From NCBI GenBank assembly GCA_937124585.1, contig CAKZKT010000055.1, positions 1-64,000 on the forward strand: a DNA stretch of 64,000 nucleotides, written 5' to 3'. Below, piece after piece: positions 26,326-35,482 of this stretch. Source of the stretch: an uncultured Anaerolineae bacterium (GTDB lineage: Bacteria; Chloroflexota; Anaerolineae; CG2-30-64-16). Every line of letters begins with the position of its first letter. The stretch's first letter is position 1. Under the pieces are notes generated by a model. It was given only the letters and a program-made list of their open reading frames with translations, had not been told where the DNA came from and searched no databases. The translations under genes and the position numbers were made by a program.

Positions 26326-27591
26326 TCAGGGACGAATGTGGCCGTCTCCGAACACCACCCATTTGTATGTCGTCAGCTCCTCCAGGCCCATCGGCCCGCG
26401 CGCGTGGAGCTTCTGTGTGCTGACGGCCACCTCGGCGCCCAGGCCGAACTGACCGCCGTCGTTGAAGCGGGTGCTGGCATTCACGAAGACCGCCGACGAA
26501 TTGAGCGCGTCCACGAAACGGGTAGCGTTCGCCCAATTGTTCGTCAGAATGCTGTCGGAGTGCTCGGTGCTGTGCTCCTGGATGTGCGCAATGGCTTCTT
26601 CCAGGTTTTCCACGATCTTGACGCCCAGGATCAGAGCGAGCCATTCGGTGTCGAAATCATCCGGCCCAGCCGGAACGACCGTGATGCCGCTGGCGTCCGC
26701 CTGCAAGATGGCGAGCGCATCCGGTGTGGCGCGCAGTTCGACCCGGTGGCGGGCCAGACGCGCGGCCATAGCCGGCAGGAACTGAGGTGCCACCGCGCGG
26801 TGGACCAGCACAGTGTCGAGCGCGTTGCACACGCTGGGCCGCTGCACTTTGGCGTTTTCCACGATATCTACAGCGCGAGCCAGGTCGGCGCTCTCGTCCA
26901 CGAAGATGTGACAGATGCCGATCCCGCCGGTGATGACGGGGATGGTGCTCTGTTCGCGACAGAGGCGGTGAAGCGCGTTCCCGCCGCGCGGGATGATCAT
27001 GTCCACATATTTGTCGAGCCGCAGCAATTCCGTCACCAGCGCCCGATCCGGGTCGGCGATGTATTGCACGGCCGCCTGCGGCAGCCCCACGCGACCGAGC
27101 GCGGCCTGAATGGCCTCGACGAGTGCCAGATTGCTGCGCCGCGTCTCGGAGCCGCCGCGCAGGATCGTAGCGTTGCCGGCCTTCAGACAGAGGGTGGCCA
27201 CGTCAATGGTGACGTTCGGCCGCGCTTCGTAGATCACGCCGATGACACCGATGGGGATGCGCCGTTTGGCCAGGCGCATTCCATTCGGCAGCACGCGGCC
27301 TGCGATCTCCGCGCCGACCGGATCGGGCAGGCTCACAATGTGACGGGTGTCGGCGGCCAATGCAGCCAGGCGCTTTTCGTTCAGCAGCAGCCGGTCGAGC
27401 AGGGCCGGACTCAGCCCCCTGGCCTCGCCGTCGGCGATGTCGAGCGCATTTTGTGCCAGGATATGGGCCGCCTGCGCCTCAAGCTCATCGGCGATGGCGC
27501 GCAACGCGGCGTTTTTGGCATCGGTTTTCAGCGTGGCCAGCTGGCGGCTGGCCGCACGCGCAGCCTGACCCATTTGTTGCAAATCAGTCAC
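26326..27591 (-). CDS. proA: Gamma-glutamyl phosphate reductase
   Basis: A 421-residue NADPH-dependent enzyme of proline synthesis (EC 1.2.1.41). It belongs to the aldehyde dehydrogenase superfamily, with catalytic Cys in [10 protein letters not shown]. Other hallmarks are [28 protein letters not shown] and the C-terminal [28 protein letters not shown]. The start GTG 27591 is preferred because GGAGA lies at proper spacing; an in-frame ATG nine codons further upstream is possible. It follows proB on the same strand with a 126-base gap and probably shares its transcript. Confidence 0.95.
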   Translation of the reverse strand: MTDLQQMGQAARAASRQLATLKTDAKNAALRAIADELEAQAAHILAQNALDIADGEARGLSPALLDRLLLNEKRLAALAADTRHIVSLPDPVGAEIAGRVLPNGMRLAKRRIPIGVIGVIYEARPNVTIDVATLCLKAGNATILRGGSETRRSNLALVEAIQAALGRVGLPQAAVQYIADPDRALVTELLRLDKYVDMIIPRGGNALHRLCREQSTIPVITGGIGICHIFVDESADLARAVDIVENAKVQRPSVCNALDTVLVHRAVAPQFLPAMAARLARHRVELRATPDALAILQADASGITVVPAGPDDFDTEWLALILGVKIVENLEEAIAHIQEHSTEHSDSILTNNWANATRFVDALNSSAVFVNASTRFNDGGQFGLGAEVAVSTQKLHARGPMGLEELTTYKWVVFGDGHIRP

Positions 27592-27717
27592 AAGACTATC
27601 TCCTGCATCACAGCGCAATTCCCCCGTGTTCGCGCACCGATTGCCGGGTTTCCGCGGCCGGCTCAGCGATTTGTCTGTGTGCGGCCATAACTGCGGCCGC
27701 GAGGGGCGTCCTCCTGG

Positions 27718-28818
27718 TCACACCAGGATCATATCGTTGCGATGGACGGCCACGGGGCCGTGCTCATAGCCCAGCCGCGCCTCGATCTGATCGGAGCGGC
27801 AGCCCATGATGCGCGTCAGTTCGGCGCTGTCGTAGCGGGCGATGCCGCGCGCCAACATGACGCCGTCCGGCCCGATGATGCCGACCGAGTCCCCGCGCTC
27901 GAAACGGCCCTCAACGGCCACGATGCCGGCCGGCAGCAGGCTGCTTCCGTTCTCGCGCAGCGCGCGGGCTGCGCCGGCATCCACCACCAGGCGACCGCGC
28001 GGTGTGGTACCGCCGAAGATCCACCGTTTGCGCTGCTCCAGCGGCGTCTCTCGGGCCGGAAAACGCGTGCCGATCGCTTCGCCAGCCGCGGCGCGCAGGA
28101 TGACATTCTCGGCGCTGCCGGATGCGATGATCACATCCACCCCGGCCCGTCGGGCGACGTCGGCCGCCTGGAGTTTGGTGGTCATGCCGCCGGTGCCCAG
28201 GCCGCTGACGCTTCCGCCCGCCAGCCGATAGAGCTGTTCGTCAATCGTGCGCACCTCGTGGATGAGCTGAGCATCGGGATGATGGCGTGGGTCGGCGGTA
28301 AAGAGTCCTTCTTGATCGGTGAGCAGCAGCAGCAAATCGGCCTCGGCCAGCAGCGCCACCAGCGCCGACAAATTGTCGTTGTCGCCGACCTTGATCTCGG
28401 CGGTGGCTACGGCATCGTTCTCGTTGATCACGGGCACGATGCGCTGCTCCAGCAGGGCGTTAAGCATATCGCGCGCGTTGAGGTAGCGCGGCCGGCTGCG
28501 AAAATCCTCGCGCGTCAGGAGCATCTGGCCGACATGGATGCTGTAGATCTCGAACAGGCTTTCCCAGGTGAGCATCAAACGGCTCTGGCCGACCGCCGCC
28601 AGCATCTGCTTGTTGGCGACCGTCGGCGGCAGGTCGGGATAGCCCAGGCGCTCGCGGCCGGCCGCGATGGCCCCAGAGGTGACGATGATGATCTCACGGC
28701 CGGCTGCATGCAGTTGCGCACATTGACGCACGAGCTCCACCATGCGCGCCCGATCGAGCCGGCGTGTTCCGCCGGTTAGCACGCTGGTACCGAGCTTAAT
28801 GACGATGCGTTGATACAT
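27718..28818 (-). CDS. proB: Glutamate 5-kinase
   Basis: This 366-residue kinase makes gamma-glutamyl phosphate for proline synthesis (EC 2.7.2.11). The amino-acid kinase domain starts with [14 protein letters not shown], contains [14 protein letters not shown] and [11 protein letters not shown], and ends with [21 protein letters not shown]-terminal PUA domain follows ([26 protein letters not shown]…). ATG 28818 is the family-consistent start; an upstream ATG at 28848 adds ten residues. In this family the feedback inhibitor proline acts at the kinase domain. It lies 54 bases downstream of the SCP2-domain gene. Confidence 0.95.
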   Translation of the reverse strand: MYQRIVIKLGTSVLTGGTRRLDRARMVELVRQCAQLHAAGREIIIVTSGAIAAGRERLGYPDLPPTVANKQMLAAVGQSRLMLTWESLFEIYSIHVGQMLLTREDFRSRPRYLNARDMLNALLEQRIVPVINENDAVATAEIKVGDNDNLSALVALLAEADLLLLLTDQEGLFTADPRHHPDAQLIHEVRTIDEQLYRLAGGSVSGLGTGGMTTKLQAADVARRAGVDVIIASGSAENVILRAAAGEAIGTRFPARETPLEQRKRWIFGGTTPRGRLVVDAGAARALRENGSSLLPAGIVAVEGRFERGDSVGIIGPDGVMLARGIARYDSAELTRIMGCRSDQIEARLGYEHGPVAVHRNDMILV

Positions 28819-28872
28819 GGGCCTTCCCAATGACAGCAGATCGAGCAAGCGGCGCCCGACCCAAGCCGATGC

Positions 28873-29202
28873 CTAAAGTGCCCGAATCAAATCCTGCAAC
28901 TTCAGGGCCAGCATTGTGTCGCCGGAGACGCTGAGCCGGCCGGCAAAGAAAAGATTCATGCCGCTGGACGGATTGTTCCAGAGCTGCTCGAAGTCGGCCG
29001 CGCTGATCCTGATGGTGCAATCGGCCCCACCGGGATTACCCTGCTCCACTTTGGGGCCACTGTTGGATGCATCCACAAACCATTCGCCGCCGCCTTCGCC
29101 GGTGATGATGAACTGGAACCTGGCCCCGATGCGCTTGGCCACATCGGGCTTCAAGGCAAGTGCGTTGGCCAGATCGGTGTTGAAGAGCTTTGCGATGTCC
29201 AT
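28873..29202 (-). CDS. SCP2 sterol-binding domain protein
   Basis: A 109-residue single-domain protein of the SCP2 fold (FQFIITGEGGGEWFVDASN, then TIRISAADFEQLWNNPSSGMNLFFAGRLSVSGD). This fold binds lipids or acyl compounds in a hydrophobic tunnel. The start ATG 29202 follows a clear GGAGG; a longer upstream frame overlaps the promoter and is not used. It is the first gene of the minus-strand run that includes proB and proA. The physiological ligand is unknown. Confidence 0.82.
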   Translation of the reverse strand: MDIAKLFNTDLANALALKPDVAKRIGARFQFIITGEGGGEWFVDASNSGPKVEQGNPGGADCTIRISAADFEQLWNNPSSGMNLFFAGRLSVSGDTMLALKLQDLIRAL

Positions 29203-29260
29203 GAGAAACCTCCGGTGCTGAAATGTGAGGCGACGCGGCCCACCTTGCCGCACGGAGATT

Positions 29261-29289
29261 ATTTTAGCACATTGTGGCATGTCGGCCAA
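29261..29289 (-). promoter_or_regulatory. Promoter for SCP2-proB-proA (minus strand)
   Basis: On the minus strand TTGGCC (29289-29284) and TAAAAT (29266-29261) are separated by 17 bases, about 60 bases before the SCP2 gene start. Confidence 0.6.
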
Positions 29290-29316
29290 ACCCTCGCTGA
29301 AGCGGTTTTACCGTTT

Positions 29317-29345
29317 TTGACACGTATTCTTCTTCGTGATAAACT
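29317..29345 (+). promoter_or_regulatory. Promoter for the thiamine operon
   Basis: TTGACA (29317-29322) and TAAACT (29340-29345) are spaced by 17 bases. The predicted start near 29352 lies just before the TPP riboswitch. Confidence 0.75.
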
Positions 29346-29357
29346 TTTATTTAATTA

Positions 29358-29455
29358 CTGCAAGGGGAGCCGGGGGAGCCCGGCTGAGAGGTTGGCCGTA
29401 CCGCCAACGACCCTTTGAACCTGACGGGTAATGCCGGCGGAGGGATGCGATGATA
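29358..29455 (+). ncRNA. TPP riboswitch (THI element)
   Basis: The conserved THI-box segments are present in order: GGGGAGCC with its pairing GCCCGGCTGAGAGG, then ACCCTTTGAACCTGA, then GGGTAATGCCGGCGGAGGGA. The element sits between a consensus promoter and an intrinsic terminator, upstream of a thiamine pyrophosphokinase gene and a ThiBPQ-like importer. Thiamine pyrophosphate binding should favour the terminator and shut the operon down. Confidence 0.95.
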
Positions 29456-29466
29456 TGCGACTTAAG

Positions 29467-29490
29467 GCGACCCGACAGGGTCGCTTTTTT
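29467..29490 (+). terminator. Riboswitch-controlled intrinsic terminator
   Basis: GCGACCC (29467-29473) pairs with GGGTCGC (29478-29484) around GACA, followed by six T residues. It ends 18 bases before the next start codon and is the expression platform of the TPP riboswitch. Confidence 0.9.
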
Positions 29491-29508
29491 ATTGGCCGGA
29501 GGCAGGTT

Positions 29509-30174
29509 ATGCGCGTGTTTCTCGTCGGCGGCAGTCCGTTTGCCCATAAGCCGATCGGCATGGCGCCTGGCCTGGAGGATCGCGTGATTGCGGCCGATCA
29601 CGGCGCGCATCACGTCCTGGCCTGGGGCTGGCCGCTCCATTTGCTGGTTGGCGATCTTGATTCGCTGGCAGCGGCCGATCTGCAGGCCATCCAGGCCATG
29701 GATGTGCCCACGATCACCGCGCCGGCAGAGAAGGATGAGACCGACCTGGAGCTGGCGCTGGCAGAGGCCCTGGCCATGGGCGCGCGCGAATTGGTCATCT
29801 GCGGCGCGTTCGGCGGCCGGGCCGATCACCTGCTGGCCAATGTGCTTCTGCTGGCCCGGCCCGAGCTGGCCGAGACGGCCGCGGTCATCGCCGAGGCCGG
29901 CCAGACAGTGCGCTTGCTGCGCGGCGGGATGTCGGCCGCAGGCGAACCGGCACATCTGACGGTGACCGGCGCGGCCGGCGACCTGCTCACGCTGCTGCCG
30001 CTGGCCGGGGATGCGCTGGGCGTGACGACCGCAGGGCTGCGTTATCCGCTGGCCGACGAGCCGTTGTGGTTCGGCCGTGCGCGCGGAGTCAGCAACGTGC
30101 TGGAGGGCGAGCACGCGCACATCTGGCTGCGCGCGGGCCTGCTGCTCGTGATTCACACGCGTCATACCGACTGA
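29509..30174 (+). CDS. Thiamine pyrophosphokinase
   Basis: This 221-residue kinase transfers pyrophosphate from ATP to thiamine (EC 2.7.6.2). Recognisable motifs are IAADHGAHHVL, the metal-binding GDLDS, PAEKDETDLELAL, and GAFGGRADHLLAN. A C-terminal beta domain ends in GVSNVLEG. Start ATG 29509 follows GGAGGCAGG; an upstream in-frame ATG lies inside the riboswitch and is not used. Being first behind the THI element, it converts imported thiamine to the coenzyme that closes the switch. The encoded set salvages thiamine rather than making it. Confidence 0.93.
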   Translation: MRVFLVGGSPFAHKPIGMAPGLEDRVIAADHGAHHVLAWGWPLHLLVGDLDSLAAADLQAIQAMDVPTITAPAEKDETDLELALAEALAMGARELVICGAFGGRADHLLANVLLLARPELAETAAVIAEAGQTVRLLRGGMSAAGEPAHLTVTGAAGDLLTLLPLAGDALGVTTAGLRYPLADEPLWFGRARGVSNVLEGEHAHIWLRAGLLLVIHTRHTD

Positions 30175-30258
30175 TCCGGCCCGATGCCGGCTGCGAGATG
30201 CGAGGGGGAAGAAAGAGCGGTGAGACTGCCACAAGCTTCACATCAGGAGGTAGGTCCC

Positions 30259-31389
30259 ATGAGTTACCGTGTTATTGTCTTGGCTCTGATCACAATGGTT
30301 TTGCTGGCTGGCTGCGTCACGCCCGTGCCGACGCCCACGTCAGAACCGGTCGCCGCGACCGCCACGCCGGCGGCCACGCCGACGCCGACCGCGCCACCGG
30401 CTCCGGGCAGCCGCACGGTGACCGTGATGACGCACGACAGCTTCAGTGTCAGCCAGCCAGTCGTGGACGCCTTCCAGGCACGTTGTGGATGCCAGGTGCG
30501 TTTCCTCAAGTCGGGCGACGCCGGCCTGGCGCTCAACAAAGCCATTCTGGCCAAGGGCAATCCGTTGGCCGATGTGTTCTACGGCGTGGACAACAGCTTT
30601 CTCAGCCGCGCGCTGGCCGCGGACATCTTCGAGCCCTACGCGTCGCCGGCCCTGGCCGACATCCCGGACGAGCTGAAACTCGACCCCAGCAACCGCCTGC
30701 TGCCCGTGGATTTCGGCTACGTCGCGCTCAACTACGATAAAAAATACTTCGCGGACAACAACATCCCGATTCCGCAGACCCTGCGCGACCTCACCCAGTC
30801 ACCCTATAGCGGGCTGGTCGTGGTCGAAAACCCGGCCACCTCATCGCCAGGAATGGCCTTCCTGCTCACCACTGTCGCCGTGTTCGGGGAGACAGGCAGC
30901 TACACCTACCTCGACTTCTGGCGGGACATGCGCAAAAACAAGGTCGTGGTCGCCGATGGCTGGGATGATGCCTATTACAATCAGTTCAGCGGCGGCAGCG
31001 GCCAGGGAGATCATCCCCTGGTAGTGAGCTATGCTACCAGTCCCGCGGCCGAGGTCTACTTTGCCGATCCACAGCCGGCCGAATCGCCCACGGGCAACAT
31101 CCTGCCGCCCGGTCAGACCTTCCGGCAGATCGAGTTCGTGGGCATCTTGAAAGGTGCCGCCAATCCCGATCTGGCGCAGCAATGGGTGGACTTCATGCTC
31201 GGCGAGCAGTTCCAGGCCGACATTCCGCTCCAGATGTGGGTCTATCCGGCCCGCAAAGGCACGCCGCTGCCAGAGGTTTTCGTCAAGCACGCCCAGGTGC
31301 CCACCCAGCCGGCCGCGATCACGCCGGAGCAGATCGAGGCGGGCCGCGAAGGCTGGCTGAAGGCCTGGACAGATGTCGTGTTGCGATAA
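30259..31389 (+). CDS. thiB: Thiamine-binding lipoprotein of ABC importer (ThiB-like)
   Basis: A 376-residue lipoprotein with signal peptide and lipobox (MVLLAGC), a Thr/Pro-rich tether, and a periplasmic-binding fold matching ThiB/TbpA. It has VTVMTHDSFSVSQPVVDAFQ, then GNPLADVFYGVDNSFLSRAL, PVDFGYVALNYDKKYF and the C-terminal YPARKGTPLPEVF. ATG 30259 follows AGGAGGTAGG. The position behind a TPP riboswitch and before ThiP/ThiQ-like genes supports thiamine as ligand. Many binding proteins of this family take iron or other ligands, so context carries part of the call. Confidence 0.9.
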   Translation: MSYRVIVLALITMVLLAGCVTPVPTPTSEPVAATATPAATPTPTAPPAPGSRTVTVMTHDSFSVSQPVVDAFQARCGCQVRFLKSGDAGLALNKAILAKGNPLADVFYGVDNSFLSRALAADIFEPYASPALADIPDELKLDPSNRLLPVDFGYVALNYDKKYFADNNIPIPQTLRDLTQSPYSGLVVVENPATSSPGMAFLLTTVAVFGETGSYTYLDFWRDMRKNKVVVADGWDDAYYNQFSGGSGQGDHPLVVSYATSPAAEVYFADPQPAESPTGNILPPGQTFRQIEFVGILKGAANPDLAQQWVDFMLGEQFQADIPLQMWVYPARKGTPLPEVFVKHAQVPTQPAAITPEQIEAGREGWLKAWTDVVLR

Positions 31390-31398
31390 ACGGAGCCT

Positions 31399-31451
31399 GG
31401 GGATCGGGCATTCGACCATGGTGCGACGATCATCGCCCGTGTCCGATCCCC
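31399..31451 (+). repeat. Hairpin after the thiamine-binding protein gene
   Basis: GGGGATCGG (31399-31407) pairs with CCGATCCCC (31443-31451), and the stem can be extended inwards by about three pairs including one G-U. It resembles the hairpins found after the other binding-protein genes in this window. Confidence 0.55.
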
Positions 31452-31485
31452 ACCCTTCGGCAGCCGAGGCTGCCTTCGATCATCC

Positions 31486-33150
31486 ATGAAACAACGCGCC
31501 ACACTTTCCAGCCTCCTTTTCCTGTTTCCGCTCGCCTTCCTGGCGGTCTTCTTCTTCTACCCGCTGGTGCTGGTGATCCTCCGCAGCTTCGCAGCCGAAG
31601 GCCGTTTCGATTTGACGCCGCTGCTCACGATTTGGGCCGAGACCTACTTCCGCCGCGCGCTCTGGTTCACGGTCTGGCAGGCGACGGCCTCCACCGCGCT
31701 GACGCTGGCCCTGGGGCTGCCGGCCGCGTTCGTCTTTGCTCGCTATCGCTTTCCCGGCAAACGCCTCGTGCAGGCGCTGACTACCATTCCGTTTGTCCTG
31801 CCCGCGATGGTGGTCTCCGCGGCCTTCATGGCGCTCCTGGGGCCGCGCGGCTGGCTGAACGAACTGCTGATGGCCCTGTTTGGCCTGCCGCGTTCGCCCA
31901 TTCGCCTGCAACAAACGATCTGGCTGATCTTGATCGCCCACGCGTTCTACAATACCTCGGTGGTCGTTCGCCTGGTGGGCGGTTTTTGGGCCCATTTGGA
32001 CCGCAAGCTGACAGACGCTGCCCGGGTGCTCGGCGGCAGTCGTTGGCGCGTCTTCTTCGAGATCACCCTGCCGCTGCTGTTGCCTGCCATCATCGCCGCG
32101 GGCCTGTTGGTTTTCCTGTTTTGTTTCACCAGCTTCGGCGTCATCCTCATCCTCGGCGGCCCGCAGTTTGCCACCCTTGAAGTGGAGATCTATCGCCAGG
32201 CGGTCACCTTGTTTCGCCTGTCCGATGCAGCCGTGCTCAGCCTGGTGCAGATGGGGCTGACCTTTGTCATCATGGCGGTCTATAGTCGCGCGCAAACGCG
32301 CGCCGCGGTGCCGCTCAATGTGCGATCGGCTGAAGAGACGGCGTTACCGGCCATCACCTGGCCGGGAAAAGCCTTCGTAGGCCTGACGGTCGGTGGGCTG
32401 CTCCTGTTCCTGGCTGTGCCGCTCTTTTCGCTGGCCCTCAAATCGCTGGCGCTGCCCGACCCGTTGCGGTTCTACCGGGAGCTGTTCATGAATCGAAGCA
32501 GCTCGATCTTCTACATACCGCCTGGCCTGGCCATCCGTAACAGCCTTCTATTCGCCACCCTGGCGACCGGCCTCTCCCTCGTGCTGGGCACGCTCACGGC
32601 GACGGCGCTGGCGCGTAGCCGCGGCGCACTCGGCCGCTGGCTCGATCCCATCGTGTTGTTGCCGCTGGGTGCCTCCGCGGTGACCCTCGGCTTCGGCTAC
32701 ATTCTGGCGTTCGGTCGGCCGCCGCTTGACCTGCGGGCCTCGCCGGTGCTGGTGCCGTTCGCCCACACTCTGGTGGCCTTTCCGTTCGTGGTGCGCACCC
32801 TGTTGCCGGCCTTGCGCGGCCTGAATCCGCGCTGGAGCGAGGCAGCGACCATTCTGGGCGCAGCACCCTGGCGGGCTTGGCGTGAGATAGACCTGCCGAT
32901 CATCGGCCGGGCGCTGCTGGTCGCCGCGGTCTTCGCCTTCACCGTCAGCATGGGCGAATTCGGCGCCACCCTCCTGATTGCCCGGCCCGAATTTCCCACC
33001 ATGCCGGTGGCCATCTTTCGGCTGCTGAGTCAGCCGGGCGCGCTCAACTACGGCCAGGCGTTGGCCATGAGCACGCTCCTCATGTTGGTTTGCGCGGCCG
33101 GCTTCTTCCTGATCGAGCGGTTCCGCGTCGGCGAGATCGGCGAGTTCTGA
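31486..33150 (+). CDS. thiP: Thiamine ABC transporter permease (ThiP-like, two fused domains)
   Basis: A 554-residue membrane protein with about twelve hydrophobic segments. It has two permease domains, each with an EAA-type loop: DAARVLGGSRWRVFFEITLP near residue 178 and EAATILGAAPWRAWREIDLP near residue 450. This fused form is typical of ThiP and FbpB-type permeases, where one chain forms the whole channel. It stands between the ThiB-like and ThiQ-like genes of the TPP-riboswitch operon, and the thiamine role is taken from that context. Confidence 0.9.
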   Translation: MKQRATLSSLLFLFPLAFLAVFFFYPLVLVILRSFAAEGRFDLTPLLTIWAETYFRRALWFTVWQATASTALTLALGLPAAFVFARYRFPGKRLVQALTTIPFVLPAMVVSAAFMALLGPRGWLNELLMALFGLPRSPIRLQQTIWLILIAHAFYNTSVVVRLVGGFWAHLDRKLTDAARVLGGSRWRVFFEITLPLLLPAIIAAGLLVFLFCFTSFGVILILGGPQFATLEVEIYRQAVTLFRLSDAAVLSLVQMGLTFVIMAVYSRAQTRAAVPLNVRSAEETALPAITWPGKAFVGLTVGGLLLFLAVPLFSLALKSLALPDPLRFYRELFMNRSSSIFYIPPGLAIRNSLLFATLATGLSLVLGTLTATALARSRGALGRWLDPIVLLPLGASAVTLGFGYILAFGRPPLDLRASPVLVPFAHTLVAFPFVVRTLLPALRGLNPRWSEAATILGAAPWRAWREIDLPIIGRALLVAAVFAFTVSMGEFGATLLIARPEFPTMPVAIFRLLSQPGALNYGQALAMSTLLMLVCAAGFFLIERFRVGEIGEF

Positions 33151-33183
33151 GGGCCGCTGCCTGATCCCTGTGCAGGGGGCTAC

Positions 33184-34455
33184 ATGTTGCTCGAAGTCGA
33201 ACGTGTCTCTAAATCCTATCCCGGGCTGCCCGTCCTGCATGATGTGAGTTTGACCGCTGCGGACGGCGAGATCGTCTGCATCCTGGGGCCGAGCGGCTGC
33301 GGCAAATCCACTCTGTTGCGCATCATCGCCGGGCTGGAGACGGCCGACGCCGGTCGGGTGCTGTTCGACGGCCAGGACATGGCGACTGTGCCGCCGCATC
33401 GCCGTCGTTTTGGCCTGATGTTTCAAGACTACGCCCTTTTCCCGCACAAAGATGTGCTGGGCAACGTTGCGTTCGGCCTGCGCATGGCCGGGCTGCCCGG
33501 CGCGGAGATCCGTCGTCGCGTCCAGGAGGCGCTGACGCTGGTCGGTTTGAGCGGCTACGAGCGCCGGCGAGTGACCGAGCTTTCGGGCGGCGAACAGCAA
33601 CGCGTGGCGCTGGCGCGCAGCCTGGCCCCGCGGCCGCGGCTGCTCATGCTCGACGAGCCGCTGGGCGCGCTCGATCGCGCGCTGCGCGAGCAGCTGATGA
33701 ACGACCTGCGCGGCATCCTGAAGCAAGTGGGGGTGATGGCGCTCTACGTGACGCATGATCAGGAGGAGGCGTTCGCACTCGGCGACCGGATCGTCATCCT
33801 GCGCGCCCGGCCCGAACTCGGCGAAGGCGGCCGGGTCGAGCAGGTCGGCGCGCCGCAAAAGGTCTACCGTCGGCCGGCCAGCAGCTATGTGGCGCGCTTC
33901 TTGGGCCTCCACAACTTGATCGAGGGACAGGTGATCGGGCCGTGGTCAGGCGGCGAGCTGGCTCTTGCGTCCGCGCCGGCTCGCAGCGGGGAAGATCTCG
34001 CCGCGCCGATGCCGCGCGCCGACGCGTTCGATCCTGTCCTCGTGCAGACGTCGCTGGGCGTGCTGATCGCTGCCGATCTCACGCGGCCCCATGCAGCCGG
34101 CGAACGGGTCATCGTATTGATCCGGCCCGAGGCGGCAGCGCGTTGTCCGGCCGCTGCCATGCCGAACGTGGTACAGGGCCGGGTGAAAGAGGTGTCTTTC
34201 CGGGGCAGCTACCATCTAGTGCGCACCGAGCACGCGGGCGGCATCGTGCTGACCAGCGAAGCGACCGTCGCGCCTGACCAGATCTGGCAGATCGGTGAGA
34301 CCGTCTGTCTGCGGCTGAACCCTGCTGCGATCACCCTGTTGGAGGTTGCGGAATCGAACTGGCGTTCTAGCGAATTTGACATCTGCGGCCATTCGGGTTA
34401 TGATGAAGGTCGGCTTCGACGATCGCACAAGCCTTGTCAAACGATTCACGCCTAA
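33184..34455 (+). CDS. thiQ: Thiamine ABC transporter ATPase (ThiQ-like) with TOBE domain
   Basis: A 423-residue ATPase with Walker [11 protein letters not shown]-loop [20 protein letters not shown], signature [15 protein letters not shown], Walker [13 protein letters not shown], and [15 protein letters not shown]-terminal TOBE-like region ([17 protein letters not shown]) makes it longer than enteric ThiQ and closer to the FbpC/PotA type. The last 35 or so residues after ITLLEVAE look unlike protein of this family and overlap the ssb promoter. The natural stop may have been lost and the frame now reads through regulatory DNA. Confidence 0.85.
   Translation: MLLEVERVSKSYPGLPVLHDVSLTAADGEIVCILGPSGCGKSTLLRIIAGLETADAGRVLFDGQDMATVPPHRRRFGLMFQDYALFPHKDVLGNVAFGLRMAGLPGAEIRRRVQEALTLVGLSGYERRRVTELSGGEQQRVALARSLAPRPRLLMLDEPLGALDRALREQLMNDLRGILKQVGVMALYVTHDQEEAFALGDRIVILRARPELGEGGRVEQVGAPQKVYRRPASSYVARFLGLHNLIEGQVIGPWSGGELALASAPARSGEDLAAPMPRADAFDPVLVQTSLGVLIAADLTRPHAAGERVIVLIRPEAAARCPAAAMPNVVQGRVKEVSFRGSYHLVRTEHAGGIVLTSEATVAPDQIWQIGETVCLRLNPAAITLLEVAESNWRSSEFDICGHSGYDEGRLRRSHKPCQTIHA
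34376..34404 (+). promoter_or_regulatory. Near-consensus promoter of ssb
   Basis: TTGACA (34376-34381) and TATGAT (34399-34404) are separated by exactly 17 bases, about 70 bases before the ssb start. It lies inside the 3' end of the ThiQ-like frame. Confidence 0.82.
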
Positions 34456-34473
34456 TCAGAAAGAGAGATCCCC

Positions 34474-34878
34474 ATGTACCAGAAAGTCATCATCGTCGGA
34501 AATGTCGGCCGGGATGCCGAGATGCGCTACACGCCGACCGGCGTGCCGGTCACCAGTTTCAGCGTGGCCGTCAATCGTCGCTGGAACAGCGCCAGCGGCG
34601 AGCCGCAGGAAAAGACCACATGGTTTCGGGTCACGTGCTGGCGTAAGCTGGCCGAGACCGCCGGACAATACGTCAAAAAGGGTATGCGCATCCTGGTCGA
34701 GGGCGAAGTCGAAGCCCAGGCCTATGTGGATCGCGATGGCACCGCGCGCGGCACGTTGGAGCTGACTGCGACGACGTTCAAATTCCTCAGCAGTCGCGCG
34801 GAGGCCGGCGAGGGTGCGGCGATTGAGTCTGGTGCGACCGAGGAGTTGCCGGTTCACGAGGACGAAATCCCCTTCTAG
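34474..34878 (+). CDS. ssb: Single-stranded DNA-binding protein
   Basis: This 134-residue protein has the bacterial SSB OB fold (MYQKVIIVGNVGRDAEMRYT, WFRVTCWRKLAETAGQYVKKG, ILVEGEVEAQAY). It ends in the acidic tip EDEIPF that recruits repair and replication proteins. The linker is shorter than in E. coli. It has its own near-consensus promoter and downstream terminator, so it is an independent unit and is not co-transcribed with ribosomal genes as in many bacteria. Confidence 0.95.
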   Translation: MYQKVIIVGNVGRDAEMRYTPTGVPVTSFSVAVNRRWNSASGEPQEKTTWFRVTCWRKLAETAGQYVKKGMRILVEGEVEAQAYVDRDGTARGTLELTATTFKFLSSRAEAGEGAAIESGATEELPVHEDEIPF

Positions 34879-34939
34879 ACGCATCGGCCACGCCTGTCAT
34901 CGCCGATCGCTGCGATTGCGAGCAGAGACGAATTGCCGG

Positions 34940-34980
34940 CACGGACGCACAGCGCCAGGGCCCCTGTGCGTCCGTGTTTC
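34940..34980 (+). terminator. Intrinsic terminator after ssb
   Basis: A 13-bp perfect stem (34940-34952 with 34964-34976) is followed by TTTCATTT. Confidence 0.8.
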
Positions 34981-35060
34981 ATTTCCTACGATTGACATTG
35001 GACCGCACAGCGGATAGACCGGGCATGTGATCCATTCATCCCCAGAAGAGGAGGTTCGCC

Positions 35061-35372
35061 ATGGCCCAGCCGTTGCCTCAGCCGACCCAGATCAACATCG
35101 AATTGCCGGCCGAACTGGAAGCGATCTACAGCAATTTTGCGATCATCAACCACTCGCCTTCGGAGATCGTCATAGACTTCGCCCGGCTGCTGCCCAACAT
35201 CCCCAAAGCACGGGTCTACGCGCGCATCGTGATGACCCCGCTCAACGCCAGGTTGCTGCTCAAAGCCTTGCAGGACAACCTGGCGAAATATGAAGAGAAA
35301 TTCGGGGAGATCCGTCTTCCGGCCGAAACCGGCTTCGAGACGCAGGAGCGGCCGATCGGCTTCAAACATTGA
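35061..35372 (+). CDS. DUF3467-type small conserved protein
   Basis: A 103-residue protein that starts at ATG 35061 behind AGAAGAGGAGG. It matches the DUF3467 pattern: INIELPAELEAIYSNFAIINHSPSEIVIDFARLLP, then ARVYARIVMTPLNARLLLKALQDNLAKYE. Such proteins are widespread in Chloroflexota, Planctomycetota and Bacteroidota. I know of no established function. There are no membrane segments. It stands alone between ssb and radC. Confidence 0.75.
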   Translation: MAQPLPQPTQINIELPAELEAIYSNFAIINHSPSEIVIDFARLLPNIPKARVYARIVMTPLNARLLLKALQDNLAKYEEKFGEIRLPAETGFETQERPIGFKH

Positions 35373-35382
35373 GCGCGCCGGT

Positions 35383-35411
35383 TTGGTGAATGCGGCGCGC
35401 CGCCCTATAAT
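35383..35411 (+). promoter_or_regulatory. Promoter of radC
   Basis: TTGGTG (35383-35388) and a perfect TATAAT (35406-35411) are spaced by 17 bases, about 70 bases before radC. Confidence 0.65.
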
Positions 35412-35482
35412 GGTCATGCCGTCCTGAAACACACTGCGTCCGGTTACGCCTCCTCTCGTGACTTTGGCTGGAAGAGGAAGAG

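Noticed and set aside
32548..33912. A 454-codon minus-strand open frame
   Set aside because: It is antisense to the ThiP and ThiQ-like genes, with low-complexity His/Gln/Arg-rich content.
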